Shown here: positions 9,668 to 21,895 of the stretch, in pieces
Layout of the letters: each line of letters begins with the position of its first letter
How positions within the stretch are numbered: the first letter of the stretch is position 1
Source: Cryptomeria japonica
Taxonomy: Eukaryota > Streptophyta > Pinopsida > Cupressales > Cupressaceae
Reading direction: 5' to 3'
Assembly: GCF_030272615.1 (NCBI RefSeq)
Contig: NC_081412.1
Coordinates: 671,362,852 to 671,426,851 of the forward strand
DNA length: 64,000 nucleotides
Notes under the pieces: generated by a model
What the model was told of the DNA's origin: nothing
Seen by the model: the letters and a program-made list of their open reading frames with translations, nothing else
The model's database searches: none
Program-made: the position numbers and the translations under genes

Positions 9668-11200
9668 TGATAACTCAATGATGAGTGAATAGTACCAAAC
9701 CGGTACTAAGAGGCGGGGGTGAATCAGTACAGACAAAAAATACAGTCCTAAACCGATTTGACAACAGACACTCCAAATGACTGGCAAACAGCAACACCGG
9801 TTTCAAACAGAGTGCAACTGGTAAAGCTAAGAACATTTGAGACAAGCATTAACTGGTTACTCACTTAGATTTCCACTCAACGCAAGACTATACTACCATT
9901 TCACCCTTATGCATAAATAGGTAATCTATCATCAGATCATAATAATAGCTAGTTCAACATGTTTTATTGACAAGCATAAAACACAAAACCATCATATGCT
10001 TGACAGACAATAGCAAAGCATCACAAGATAAAAGCATCACACATGACACACATATTTTTCACGTGGTAACCCAACTGGGAAAAACTACGGTGGGGATGAA
10101 TACCCACAAGCTATTTTTGAACTCTTTAGAAGTCTGCTCTGTTAGAAGCCTTGTCCTGTTACAGACATTACAATAGGTTCTGCTAGGAACTAATCCTGTT
10201 AGAGATCACCCGGTTAAGAGATGGCTACAATACCCGGTTAAGGGTTAAACCCTATTAAAGGTTACCTTGTTAGAGGATTTCAAGAATTCAATAGCTAAAG
10301 GATTCTGAAATCAGTAGCTTTGAATTACCCTGTTAAAGGATTTTCAGCAAGCCGGTTAAGGCTACCCTGTTAAGGGATTTTCCAACTGTTGAGGTAGTTA
10401 GAGATCAATAAGTATTACAATGATCTGGTAATAGCACTCAATGCCAATGCAGATCCGCTTAAGATCCTCTTCACCTTCTGCACTTACACTCTGTAGGTAT
10501 CACTTCTCTCCTTTTGGTCTAGCAAGAATCACGTATCCCTTCTCTTGGATACACACACACAACTTTTGCCAACAACCTCAGAAAGAGACACAACATCGAC
10601 CTTATAGGAAAATACATAGGTCGGTAGCATAAACCCTAAACCCTAAACCTGTTCGGTTAAGGAATTCAAACGGTTCAATCCTGACCATTGAGCACACTGC
10701 ATTAAATGCAACAGATCTTGATCCAAAGTCAAGACATTCTCCATCGTCCATTTCCACCGATTTTATGGCGGCTGATAACCCATCACACATTATCACCATT
10801 TTACAGACTTCACACATTCCCAAGGTAGATCAGAACAATCTCCCTCATGCAAGATCCTTCACGCACATAGGCTTACATGGCAACATGATCTGTTCTTGTT
10901 TACAATGCTAACTCATCACACAATGTCACTGGTTGACCCACAGAGGCTTGAAGCACATCAACCAGAAACCCTGAAGTTGAGACTACCAACCGGTAGTCAT
11001 ACAATACTTCCATATGCCGGTTCCCATAACTATATGCTGGTTCATCATGAACAAGCACACTGCTTCACTTTGGCACAAATGTTGCTTCACAGTGTTATGC
11101 TGGTTCTCACATATGCCGGTTCACACCTCTTCAACATATTGACATCAATGACAACATAAAATGTCATTATGTCCACATACCGGTTCACATAATGCCAACA
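9668..11200 (-). repeat. 3' LTR of the minus copia element
   Basis: 1533 bp, with TG/CA ends on both strands (TGATAACT...ATGCCAACA in plus orientation). It pairs with 17923-19462. It includes several short CCGGTT-rich and CCTGTTA-type repeats at 10190-10400, a CCCACC/GTGGG hairpin module at ~10060-10105, and a telo-box tract at 10629-10649. Confidence 0.95.
10629..10649 (-). promoter_or_regulatory. Telo-box tract in the LTR
   Basis: Three tandem AAACCCT-type heptamers lie in the U3 part of the LTR. The partner LTR has the same tract (18885-18911) and so does the related LTR at 29928-29947. A TATAAGG motif lies 25-30 bp downstream in transcription direction (near 10600). Telo-boxes are known promoter elements of many plant genes, so a promoter role is likely but inferred. 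Confidence 0.5.
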
Positions 11201-11202
11201 AT

Positions 11203-11213
11203 ATCCCCCTTTG
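11203..11213 (-). other. Polypurine tract of the minus copia element
   Basis: On the minus strand AAAGGGGGATA immediately precedes the 3' LTR start TGTTGGCATTATG. Two further CCCCC-type tracts (near 11260 and 11305) may be additional purine tracts. Confidence 0.8.
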
Positions 11214-11479
11214 GCATTGATGGCAATATACAAAGATATCTCTCTGCTTCACATCTTCTCCCCCAATGTCTACAGATATCTTCTCCGCTTCACATCTTCT
11301 CCCCCTTTGACAACAATGCCAAAGTGGAGGCACAAGTTTCCCTGTTCCATTATGCTGCTCCCCCTGAGGAGTAGCATCCTTCACACATCAATCCTAAAGA
11401 AATATTTGACTATGAAATACATGACTGATGTGGAGCATATACCTTTAGTTCACCTCCGGAAGGGGCAGTACCCCTAATT

Positions 11480-13286
11480 CACCTCTTAAGTATATGAATG
11501 TAGTCTTTGGGAGAGGCTTGGTGAATATGTCTGCTAACTACTCCTTACTAGAAACATCCTCCAGTGCAATCTCTTTGTTCTAAACCTTTTCCCTCAAGAA
11601 ATGATACTCAAGCTCAAAGTGCTTGGTTCTAGGATGTAAAACCGGATTCTTGGAGATATTAATTGCACTAGTATTGTCACAAAATATACTTACTGGTTCA
11701 GATATAGGAACTTTGAAGCCATTCAATACATGCTTCATCCAAATTGTCTGAGTACAGTTCATGAAAGCTGCAACATACTCTGCTTCCACTGTAGACTGAG
11801 AGATACAACTCTGCTTTTTACTCATCCATGAGACCAGTCTACCACCAAGGAAGAATGCACCACCGGTTGTGCTCTTCCGGTCATCTACATTACTAGCCCA
11901 ATAAACATCTCTGAACACTTTTAGGTTAAAATTACTATTGTATGGATACCATAACCCATAGTCAATAGTTCCTTTTAGATACCTAAGAATCCGCTTGACT
12001 GCAACCAAGTGGGATTCTCTTGGACGTTTCTAGAACCTTGCAGTAATGCCAACTGCATGTGCAATATCCGGTCTGCTATGCACTACATAATGCAACTTAC
12101 CAATCATTGATCGGTATTCCTTCTCATCAACCAATGCAGAGTCATCCTCTTTGGATAGTTTACAACCGGTCACCATCGGTGTACCAACCGGTTTTCTATC
12201 TTCCATGCCAAAGGTCTTCAACACCTCTTTCACATACTTGGACTGAGTGATAAAGATTCCATCTTTCATCTACTGGATCTACAGTCCAATGAAGAACTTA
12301 ATCTCCCCTATGAGGGACATCTCAAACTCTTTCTTCATCTCATCTGCAAATTCATGACTCATCTTATCATCTCCACCAAAGATAATGTCATCAACAAATA
12401 CCTCACAGATCAGGATCTGATCTCCTTCAGACTTCAAGTAGATATTGCTATCTTCACTTTCTCTCTCAAATCCAATCTTCATAAGATGGGAATGCAGGCG
12501 CTCATACCATGCTCTAAGTGTCTGCTTTAGCCCATATAAGGCTTTATGTAGCCTACATACCATGTCACTATCTTTAGATAGGGCAAACCCATCTGGTTGC
12601 TCAATATACACCTCTTCTTCAAGTACACCATTTATGAATGCAAATTTTACATCCATTTGATATACTTTGAAGCCTTTAAAAGGTACATATTGAAGAAGCA
12701 TAGGAACTCCTTCCAATCTGGTTATAGGAGCAAAGGTTTCTCCATAGTCTTCTCCTTCTTCTTGGGCATATCCTTTGCACACCAATTTGGCTTTGTTTCT
12801 AATCACTGCGCCATCCTCATTCAGCTTATTTCTGAAGACCCATTTGGTACCAATAACATTTTTGTGCTCCAGTCTGGATACCAAGGACCACGTACCATTT
12901 TTCTCTATCTGGTCAAGTTCCTCTTCCATTGCCTTGATCCAGTCTTCATCCTTATGTGCCTCTTTGAATGTTTTAGGCTTCAATTCAGAGATCATACATG
13001 AGTTTTCTCTGACTTTTCTTCTTGTAAGGATTACTGCATCCTTATCTCCTATGATCTTCTTAGGATCATGATTCATCTTGACATATCGAGGAATGGTCTT
13101 GATAGATTCCTCTTGCTTTTCTTCTTCATCCTCATCTCCATCAGTATCAGCATCTACATCTGCCAGTGTAGGAACACTGTTACTGGTACTCGGTTGACTA
13201 ACAACCAATTCACTTACCGCTTGCTCACTACCGATTTCCTCAGTTTTCTCAGAGGTTTCATCAACTCTTACATTGATACTTTCCAT
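11480..13286 (-). pseudogene. pol: Copia reverse transcriptase and RNase H, near-intact frame
   Basis: From the Met at 13286: a variable acidic linker (residues 10-70), then RT. KWVFRNKLNEDG lies at ~148-159, ETFAPITRLE at ~183-192, the first catalytic Asp at residue 212 in QMDVKFAF, YGLKQTLRAWYERL at 251-264, and the FVDD box at 297-300. After two nonsense codons (near 12270) the thumb/connection region continues (12269-12030). One further stop leads into RNase H (12008-11580), with DDRKSTTGGAFFLGG, STVEAEYVA and FCDNTSAI. Further stops lie near 11580 and 11530. All segments are in the same frame with no frameshift, so decay is by point nonsense changes. The enzyme would copy element RNA in cytoplasmic virus-like particles. 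Confidence 0.93.
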
Positions 13287-14975
13287 AATTCTCTGAGTCC
13301 TATTGTTAAAATACTTGAGAGCTTTTCTCTTGGTGGAATATCCTAGGAATATTCCCTCATCACATTTTGCATCAAATTTGCCCTAGTGTTCACTCCTCTT
13401 GATGTAACATTTGCTACCAAACACTCTAAAGTAGCTAACCATAGGTGTCTTACCAATCCAATACTCATAAGGCATTTTATCCTTACCTTTCTTGATGAGT
13501 ACCCGGTTCATTGTCTAGACTGTAGTGCTCACCGCTTCTCTCCAAAAGGTGTGAGCTACCTTTCCTTGAATCAACATGGTTCTAGCTGCTTCAACCACAG
13601 TCTGGTTATTCCTCTTTGCTAGGCCATTCTCTTATGGATTCCAGGGGGTAGACAATTGCCTCTTGATGCCATGTTCTTCACAGTACTTGTTGAATTCACC
13701 GGAAGTGAATTCCCCTCCTTGATCAGTTCTTAGGCACTTGATCCTTTTATCGCTTTCCTTCTCCAGTAATGCTCTGAAAGCTTTGAAATTTACAAAGGCT
13801 TCAGACTTGTCCTTCAAGAATGTGACCCACATCATTCTTGAGCAGTTATCAGTGAGAATCATAAAGTACCTATCACCCTGCACACTTCTAGTTTTCATAG
13901 GACCACACAAATCAGTATGCACAAGATCAAGCAAGTTGTCAGCAGTGAAATATTTACCTTTAAAGGTTGAGGAAGACATTTTCCCCAATTGGCACTCTCT
14001 GCACAAGGTATTATCCAGTTTTCTTAGCACTGACAACCCTCTAACTGCCTTGATCTTACCAGCCTTCACAATGTTATCAAAGTTTACATGGCAGAGTCTC
14101 CTATGCCATATCCAGCAATCATCAAATTTAGCCATAAGACATGTACTTATATTTGCATTCAGATGAAATAGGTTACCTTTGGTCTGCATGCCAGTGGCCA
14201 CCAATTCACCATTCTTTCCTTTGATTCTGCAAACTCCATTCTTGAATTTTAGAGTGAGGCCACTGTGATTCAGTTGGGCAACACTCAGAAGGTTGTGTCT
14301 AAGACCATCAACCCAATACACATTGTCAGCACTACTCTTTCCATTCAGAGAGATGGACCCTCTACCTTTGACCATGCATGGTGCATCATTGCCAAAGCAA
14401 ACCACACCACCATCATACTTCTCCAAGGATAGAAACTTGCTCTGGTCACCAGTCATATGGTGAGAATAGCCACTATCAATGATCCACTCATTGGAATTAT
14501 CGAACTGGGAGACAGGAGCCTTCTTGTCTGACACATCTTCTTTGATAGCAACAAACACACTATTTTCATTTTCTTCATCCTCTGATTCTTCATCTGTGAC
14601 ACCTTCATCAACTGCCACAAAATAGTTTCTCCAGTTTCCTCCTTTGAATTTCTTGAACCTTTCTGGTTTGTCCTTGTTGTAGCCATTAGGACAGTTTACA
14701 ACAATATGTCCTATCTGGTTACAAGAAAAGCATTTCAAAGGTAGCTTACCTTTGTATTTGCTGGTTCCTTTAGGAAGCTTCCTGGAAAGGAGAGCTTCAA
14801 ATTGCATCAAAATCTCCTCATCATCCATTTCTCTACTCTGTCTTGGTTCACCACTAGTGCTAGCTTCTTTTCCTTTTCTGGATGGTACAATAGAAGCTTT
14901 AAAAGCTGATTCAGTCTTTTGAATACTGCCATCAAAACTATTTAGTTTATAGGCTATCAACTTTGCTATGATGGA
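13287..14975 (-). pseudogene. pol: Copia Gag C-terminus, protease and integrase
   Basis: Counting from the Met at 14960, the zinc knuckle has C77, C80, H85 and C90 (CFSCNQIGH). The protease signature DSG is at 162-164. The integrase zinc domain has H286, H291, C320 and C323. The catalytic Asp residues are D350 (VHTDLCGP) and D413 (LRTDQGGEF). A stop follows at 13631, but the frame continues to 13287 with two more nonsense codons. The residue 36 after D413, where the D,D35E glutamate belongs, is lysine (LAKRN instead of the usual VAERK). The integrase of this copy would be dead even without the stops. The reading frame enters from 14975, where the nested insertion ends. Confidence 0.93.
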
Positions 14976-17300
14976 TGGTGCAGGAGCACCTAGGCCTCAT
15001 TTTCAACACAGGTTTGAGAGTAAGTTTGATTCTTATTAGCTTTGAGTTGGAAAGGTTGATTAAGTTGTTTTTGTGTTTTTTTAAGTTGTTTGGATGAGTT
15101 TTGAACTCATTGTGTGGTTTTGGTTTCCTGTTTTCATCTTTTGCTCAAAATTGCCAGTTTTGGAGTTGCCTGGCAAAATGTTGTAAAAAAGGAGTTTTTA
15201 ATGTGTTTTTGTTTTGGAAATGCCTAGACATGTTTTGTGTTTAGTTTTTGGGTTTGAGTACTATTCTTAGGTGTTTTGTAGGCTTTGAGATCAACCTTAC
15301 ACCTTCTAGGCATCAAAAGTTGTCATTTAGGCATCAAAATGTCAAATTTAGTGTTCTTGGACATGTACCTATCCAAACAGGAGGCTAACCAACCTGGGGT
15401 GGTATTTATTCTCCTATTGGAACTATTTTAAGGGTTGTTCAATCAGAAGTTATTAATCATTTTGAAAGTTTGCACTCATTTTACCTTGTTTTTCCCTAGT
15501 TTCTAACTTCATGTGAACAGCAGCCCATACACCTGTTGTACTTGGCCATACTGTTCTTACATTTTCAGTTTCTACTATGTTTTCTTAAACTTCTTCCTTT
15601 GGTGGCATTCAATTTCATTAATTTTTGAGTTTGTAGCAAAATTAGTTTGATTTGACAGTTTTACTGCCTTGTCTAGGAATTTGGCAAGGATGCTTGACCA
15701 ACTTGGCTTCTTGAAGTCCTAAAATATTCATGGCTTCTCAAGAACCAGTTGGTCAATTTGTAAATTATGTAAATATATGTTTTGGTTTCAAGAGTGCAGG
15801 TGCAAGGAGTTTTGTGGCCATGGAGCCCTAGGCAAGTGTGCCATTTGGCTAGGGTCTTGTATAAGTTTGATGCTTTGCTCTTCCATAGCAATTGCATTCA
15901 TTTGGTGGATAGACCTGCTTGATGTCCAAGTGATATGTGCAAGAAAAGAGGCTTCCTAAGCTAGGACAAGGAGGGTTACATGTTTCAGTTTTGTGAATTG
16001 TAAGCCAAAACAGTGAGTCACTATTTGGTAGTAGTTTTTCCTTCCTTTGTTTGCTCTCCACAATTTATTGGTGTGTGTAAACCTTGTTAATCTTTGTTTG
16101 TTTGAAAACAAGAACAAGGAGTGGTGTAAAACCTTCCCATGGGTATTGTGAGTGCCAAGATCAAACAATGATCTCTTTAGGCAAAATGATAAACGCCCAA
16201 CAGGCTGTCACAGTCATCTAGGACTGATTTTTACACTTGTTTTGAGCTTGTATATGTAATCTCCCTCTTTAAAATGGCAGGTATGAAGGAGACTAAGCAT
16301 AAAAAGGTAGAGTATTGTTAAGAAAGCACAAAACAAACCTTGTAAAGGAGTTCTAATAGTGTGAAGTTTAGGTCCAATGTGAAAAGGCAGTGAGAGGGCA
16401 AAATGCAGTCATAATTAACTTGACAGTGAACTACTTGTTATTTTGTAATTACCTAATGCCTTTTGTGCAGGGCTAATTTGATTCCTTCTTGTCTCTAATG
16501 ATGGCTATGTTCACATGCTTCAAATTGTAATTGGAATTCATGCAAAAGTTGTGTTTGTAAAAGGCAAAAAAAAGAAAAGTTGTCAAATGTTGCACTTTCC
16601 TTATGTGCATTTTGTAAAAATCTTGCTCTCCACCCTATGAGGTTTAAATCTTCTTGTTTATGGCCTATTTAGTCAGCAACAAGGTAGAACTAAGTGTTCT
16701 TGTGTCATTTGGAGGATCTCAAGTTGGAAATTTGATTCTTGCCAACAAACCCTACCAAAACCCTCTTTTTATGCCCATTTTTGGGACAGTCATGGAGAAG
16801 GCCTTAGGGACCCCTAAACTTGGAAAATCTTCAAGAACTCCCAAAAGGGTGTCTGAATATCAACTTTGTTTTGCTTGGAAGTCCATCGCTGGAGCAGGGT
16901 GTGCACAAAACCCCAAAAGGAGGGCTAATTCCTAGTAGCCCGATTTAGGCCTAAAATTGGGTTTTTGACAAAATGGGTACACAAGTGAGGAATGTAAAGC
17001 CTAAAAACCATCAAGTCCAGTTGAGACAAGTTGTCCTTGCATACATTTAACATATCTGGTGGGGTAGACTCCAAAAGTTGGTTTTGTAGCACTAGAGAGG
17101 AAGACAAAAACAATGGATTTGAAGCCTTTGAGCAACCAAGATGAGTTTGACATAGGGAGGTGAAGCAAGGTGAGTTGTTAGACTACCTTTGATCCATTTG
17201 CACTTTGATCAAGGTGTTTACACCTTGAAAATAGTAAGGAAATTTTGCCAAGCAAACATACTAAACACCTAACAACCACCCAACACTATCCTCCCTATCA
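14976..17300. mobile_element. Solo-LTR-like insertion within gag
   Basis: 2325 bp bounded by TGGTGCAGG...CCCTATCA, so TG...CA on both strands. It is flanked by a perfect 5-bp duplication ATGGA (14971-14975 and 17301-17305). Removing it with one duplication rejoins the gag frame of the host element: 17851 and 14960 fall in register after subtracting 2330 bp. It holds no retroviral motif or long ORF. Length, termini and 5-bp duplication suggest a solo LTR of a large, probably gypsy, element left by LTR-LTR recombination. A non-autonomous element without visible internal structure is the alternative. Orientation cannot be fixed. Confidence 0.8.
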
Positions 17301-17851
17301 ATGGAGTCCAGGGATACCTTAGTCTTGTCTATTGATCTCAGCTCCTGAATAGAAGCAACCCTTATTGCATAGATCGGCAATAGGGATCTCAAGACTTTTC
17401 TTACCATAGTGGAATCTTCTATTTTACCACCTGCACTCTTGATATCTCCAACGATGGTTTTGATTCTTATTCCATACTATTGAATGGTCTCACCTTCAAC
17501 CATCTAGATATCTTCAAACTTCCCTCTCAAGCTTTCTTCCTTAGTCTGTTTTACATGCTCATCACCACCATAGATATTTTCAAGAGTATCCCATACCTCT
17601 TTGGGATTTACCTTATCCTGAACAGCAATAAACTCAATGTCAGGTAAACTACTAATTAGGGCTTCCATGACTTGCCCATTCTCCTGCATCTCTCTCTTTT
17701 GGTCATTGGTAAGGGTACCAATAGGAGCAACATAGATAGACTCAACATAGATCCAGTGTTGAGCACCCAGGCTTCTAATGAATATCTTCATTCTATCTTT
17801 CCATATACTAAAATTTTCCTTGTTAAACTTTGGGCCTTCCCTCTTCATCAT
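17301..17851 (-). pseudogene. gag: Copia Gag N-terminal part
   Basis: Starts at the Met at 17851 (or the adjacent one), 58 nt after the PBS. It opens MKREGPKFNKENFSIWKDRMK, the copia Gag N-terminus ('F-x-G-x-N-F-xx-W' type). It continues through VWDTLENIYGGDEHVKQ to a nonsense codon at ~17505, and then in the same frame through GDIKSAGGKIED and VRKVLRSLLP (UBN2 domain) until cut at 17301 by the nested insertion. The frame carries two close stops (~17470-17505). Confidence 0.9.
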
Positions 17852-17908
17852 TTGACTGGGATCTTTACCTCAAGCGGTTAAGCTTAAAACACAGAGGACC
17901 TGGAGGAT

Positions 17909-17920
17909 GCTCTGATACCA
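17909..17920 (-). other. Primer-binding site of the minus copia element
   Basis: The minus strand reads TGGTATCAGAGC, 2 nt from the 5' LTR. It is an exact initiator-Met tRNA type site. Confidence 0.92.
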
Positions 17921-17922
17921 AT

Positions 17923-19462
17923 TGATAACTCAATGATGAGTGAATAGTACCAAACCGGTACTGAGAGGGGGGGGTGAATTAGTACAAACAAAAAATACAG
18001 TCCTAAACCGGTTTGACAGCAGACACTACAAATGACTAGCAAACAGCGACATCGGTTTTAAATAGAGTGCAACTGGTAAAGCTAAGAACGTCTAAGACAA
18101 GCATTAACCGGTTACTCACTTAGCTTTCCACTCAGCTCAAGACTATACTACCATTTCACCCTTATGCATAAATAGGTAATCTATCATCAGATCATAATAA
18201 CAGCTAGTTTAACATGCTTTATTAACAAGCATAAAACATAGAACCATCATATGTTTGACAGACAATAGCAAAGCATCACAAGATAAAAGCATCACACATG
18301 ACACACATATTTTCCACGTAGAAACCCAACTAGGAAAAACCACGGTGGGCATGAATACCCACAAGCTATTTTTGAACTCTTTAGAAGTCCACTCTATTAG
18401 AAGCCTTGTCCTGTTAGAGACATTACAATAGGTTCTACTAGGAACCGATCTTGTTAGAGATCACCTGGTTAAGGGATGGCTACAATACCCAGTTAAGGGT
18501 TCAACCCTATTAAAGGTTACCTTGTTAGAGGATTTGAAGAATTCAATAACTAAAGGATTCCGAACTCAGTAGCTTTGAATTACCCTGTTAAAGGATTTTT
18601 AGCAAGCTGGTTAAGGCTACCCTGTTAAGGGATTTTACAACTATTGAGGTGGTTAGAGATCAATAGGTATTACAATGATCTGGTAACAACACTCAATGCC
18701 AATGCAGATCTGCTTAAGCTCCTCTTCACCTTCTGCACTTACACTCTGTAGGTATCACTTCTCTCCTTTTGGTATGGCAAGAATCACGTATCCCTTCTCT
18801 TGGATACACACACACAACTTTTTCCAACAACCTCAGAAAGAGACACAACATTGACCTTATAGGAAAACAGATAGGTCGGTAGCATAAACCCCAAACCCTA
18901 AACCCTAAACCTGTTCGGTTAAGGAATTCAAACGGTTCAATCCTGACCATTGAGCACACTGCATTAAATGTAGCAGATCTTGATCCAAACTCAAGACATT
19001 CTCCATTGTCCATTTCCACCAATTTTATGGTGGCTGATAACCCATCCCATGTTATCACCATTTTACAGACTTCGCACATTCGCGAGGTAGATAGGAACAA
19101 TCTCCCTCATGGAAGATCCTTCACACACATAGGCTTGCATGACAACATGATCTGTTCTTCTTTACAATGCTAACTCATCACACAATGTCATCGGTTGAGC
19201 CACACAGGCTTGAAGCACATCAATCGAAAACCCTGAAGTTGAGAGTACCAATCGGTAGTCATACAATGATTCCATATGTCGGTTCCCATAACTATATGCC
19301 GGTTCATCATGAACAAGGACACCACTTCACTTTGGCACAAATGTCGATTCACAGTGTTATACCGGTTCTCACATATGCCAGTTCACACCTCTTCAACACA
19401 TTGACATCAATGACAACATACAATGCCATTATGTCCACATACTAGTTCACATAATGCCAACA
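17923..19462 (-). repeat. 5' LTR of the minus copia element
   Basis: 1540 bp, the partner of 9668-11200 along its full length, with TG/CA ends. It carries the same telo-box (18885-18911), TATAAGG (~18857) and CCCACC hairpin module (~18340-18360). LTR divergence is mostly transitions by eye, consistent with methylated-cytosine decay. Confidence 0.95.
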
Positions 19463-20429
19463 ACGTCAACAATGCAAAAAAAAATTCCTCATACAAACCT
19501 ATTAAACCCTATAATTTGAATTCAACAAACCCTAAAAAACTTATATATTTATCAAAAAAAATAAAAGCAATTATGTTGATTTCATACATACCAACTTCCT
19601 ACTCCCCCTTGGGTCTCATACTGCTCCATAGAAGTCATGTTATGCAATATTTTTTCCAATACATCATGTTGCCTCTCCTGCTATTTCCTCACTCCGCATT
19701 TACCCACCTTGCAAACAAAATTGCATCCACAAATCTATCAATTTTAACTTGATATATACTTAAAAAACTTACTAAAATCCGCAGTACTTCCCTCTTAAGC
19801 ACTTGAAACCCTAGAAATATAATAAACCATATGTAACTTTTAAACCACCAAAATAAATGCCAATTATCTCCAATTCATACACACCTACTTTTTTGGCCGC
19901 CTTTTCTATTTCCTACTCTATTTCAATAAACTGCGACATCTGCCTTTCCTATTCCCCTTGGGTCTTTAACTGTTATTTCATGTTAACATGACGTGGTCGT
20001 TCGTTGACCACTACTTTATAGATGTTGTATTATGCACTATTCCCATGCATCATGTACACTCTTGTATTGTTTTCTTTAACTGCCTTTAACCACCCTGGAA
20101 AAAAAAATTCCATCCTCAATTCTGTCAATTTTAACCCCATATATATATGTATATATATAAAAACTCTATGTAACTTTCAAACCACCAGTGAAATGCTAAT
20201 GATCTTAGTTCCATACACACTTGGTTGTTTGTTCACCTTTTGTATCTCCTCCTCTATTAGTTTTGGTCTGTTTCAGCTTACTGCGACCTCTACCTTTGCT
20301 ATACCATACTTTAGTCTCCTCCTAGTAACACGTCGTTTTTCTTCTCTGAAGCATCGTGTTATGCAATGTATGTATTTGGAGTTCGCTTTCTCCTCACCTC
20401 TTATTTTCTCTCTTATTTTCCCACATCAG
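19463..20429 (+). repeat. Dispersed repeat unit A, right part
   Basis: Continues unit A after the copia insertion and matches 50304-51327. It contains about three degenerate tandem sub-repeats, with anchors such as TTATGCA(A/C)TAT near 19638, 20026 and 20358 and a CCCCTTGGGTCT-type start in two of them. It ends at CCACATCAG, where the next copia relict starts. Predicted peptides are low-complexity and not conserved between units A and B. Confidence 0.88.
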
Positions 20430-20814
20430 TGAAGGAAGAGGATTAAAACAGAAAAACAAAATTATATTATTGATTGATTAAAAAACCGATTACATTGCAT
20501 TCCTTTTATAAGGCATTTAATAGCACGAAGGCTAAACTCAAACTATTACAAAACTACAGTTGCATAGAGTGGATCTGTCCATCGCTTTATTATCAAAAAC
20601 TTAACTGCCTGCTAAACTTTAGAAAATCTGAAATATAAGGAACAGTTTAAACTTCTAAGAGCAGTTTGTTGCGCATGCGGTGGAGCTAACATAGGATCAA
20701 TCTAATTGAAAATCTCTTGATTCTTTGCATGGAGGATCTAACTATTTAAACGGAGGATCTGATTGTGGAGATAAGGTACTCTGCATGTTTTGATGATTTA
20801 CCTTGGACAAAATT

Positions 20815-21660
20815 TCATAGTGGAGTGCTTGGTCTGCCTGGATTTGGGTGATCAACATGTTCTTCTTGTTCTTCTTCATTATTTGCTATTGTTGCTCCAA
20901 TTGTGTCCGATCTATCAATATTACCATCCCATGCTTCTTCCTCCTTAAATATGACATCCCTTCTTGTAATCATCTTCTTTGAAACTGGGTTATATAATCT
21001 GTAAGCTTTTGATTGCTCACTATAACCAATAAAAATATATTTTTCACTCTTATCATCCAATTTTTTCCTTATTTCAGCTGGAACTAAAATATATGCAACA
21101 CATCCAAAGATTCTAAGATGAGATACATAATTTTTCTTACCACTCCATGGTTCTTGAGGGATTCTATCTTTAACACTCTTCGTGGGACTTCTATTCAAAA
21201 TGTATAGAGAACATGCTACTGCTTCAGCCCAAAAATCATTAGATAAATTTTTAGCTTTTAGTATACTCCTTTCCATCTCCATTATGGTTATGTTCTTCCT
21301 CTCTGCTACACCATTTTGTTGTGGTGTGTACCTTGTTATGAATTATTTCTTGATCCCCTGATCTCTGCAAAATTTCAAAAATTCTTTAGAACTATATTCA
21401 CCACCTCTATCAGATTTGAGTACCTTGATGAAGAGTCCACTTTGTTTTTCCACCATTGATTTGAACTCCTTAAATTTATAGAAATCATCAGACTTCTCCT
21501 TCAAAAAATATATCCAATTTTTCCTGTTGAAATCATCAATAAATGTCAGAAAATATAGACTTCCTCCTAAAGATGGGGTTTGAATAGGGCCACATATATC
21601 AATGTGGACTAGCTCCAAAGCACTCTTTCTCTATTTGAACTTCCTACAGGAAATATTTCT
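20815..21660 (-). pseudogene. pol: Copia integrase
   Basis: The core has the first Asp in LVHIDICGP, a [11 protein letters not shown] stretch, the second Asp in [11 protein letters not shown], and, after one nonsense codon (TAA at ~21340), the glutamate in QQNGVAERKN, so the D,D,E triad is complete. The C-terminal part (21282-20815) has ILNRSPTKSVKD, LRIFGCVAYI and a KYIFIGYSEQSKAYRLYNP run, then an acidic linker. Both parts are in one frame. The zinc-binding domain lies at 21650-21790 with a further stop. No RT follows. Confidence 0.9.
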
Positions 21661-21895
21661 CTATGTTGTTTTGCCATTATACAACTTTCACAAGAATTAG
21701 TAGGTTGCATGATAGGTGGCAAAACTTTTACCATATTCTTCTTCTACAATAAACTCAATCCATCAAAATTAAGGTGTGCGTACCTCAAATGCTAGAGCCA
21801 TATCTGGTCTAAAATTTCCGCCTTGAAATTAGCCTCCTCTATTCCATACATTTGAAGGGGAAACATCATTTTCTTGGTCATTTGGACCTTGGCAG

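Larger units (their letters stand above)
9668..19462 (-). mobile_element. Complete but decayed copia retrotransposon, minus strand
   Basis: Both LTRs, PBS, PPT and a full gag-PR-IN-RT-RNase H order are present. The element is flanked by ACTTT (9663-9667) and ACGTC (19463-19467). The uninterrupted relative at ~50300 reads ACTTC at the same point, so each copy of the 5-bp target duplication carries one change. The ends are TGTTGG...TTATCA in element orientation. Internal length without the nested 2.3 kb insertion is about 4.4 kb. All pol segments share one reading frame and are broken only by single nonsense codons. This is the youngest-looking full-length element in the window, although its two LTRs differ at about a dozen of the first 165 positions. 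Confidence 0.95.

Noticed and set aside
17909-17920. tRNA-like sequences at PBS positions considered as tRNA genes
   Set aside because: Only the 12-nt 3'-end complement is present at 1312, 3206, 17909, 23166, 37863 and 44318. No cloverleaf surrounds them.
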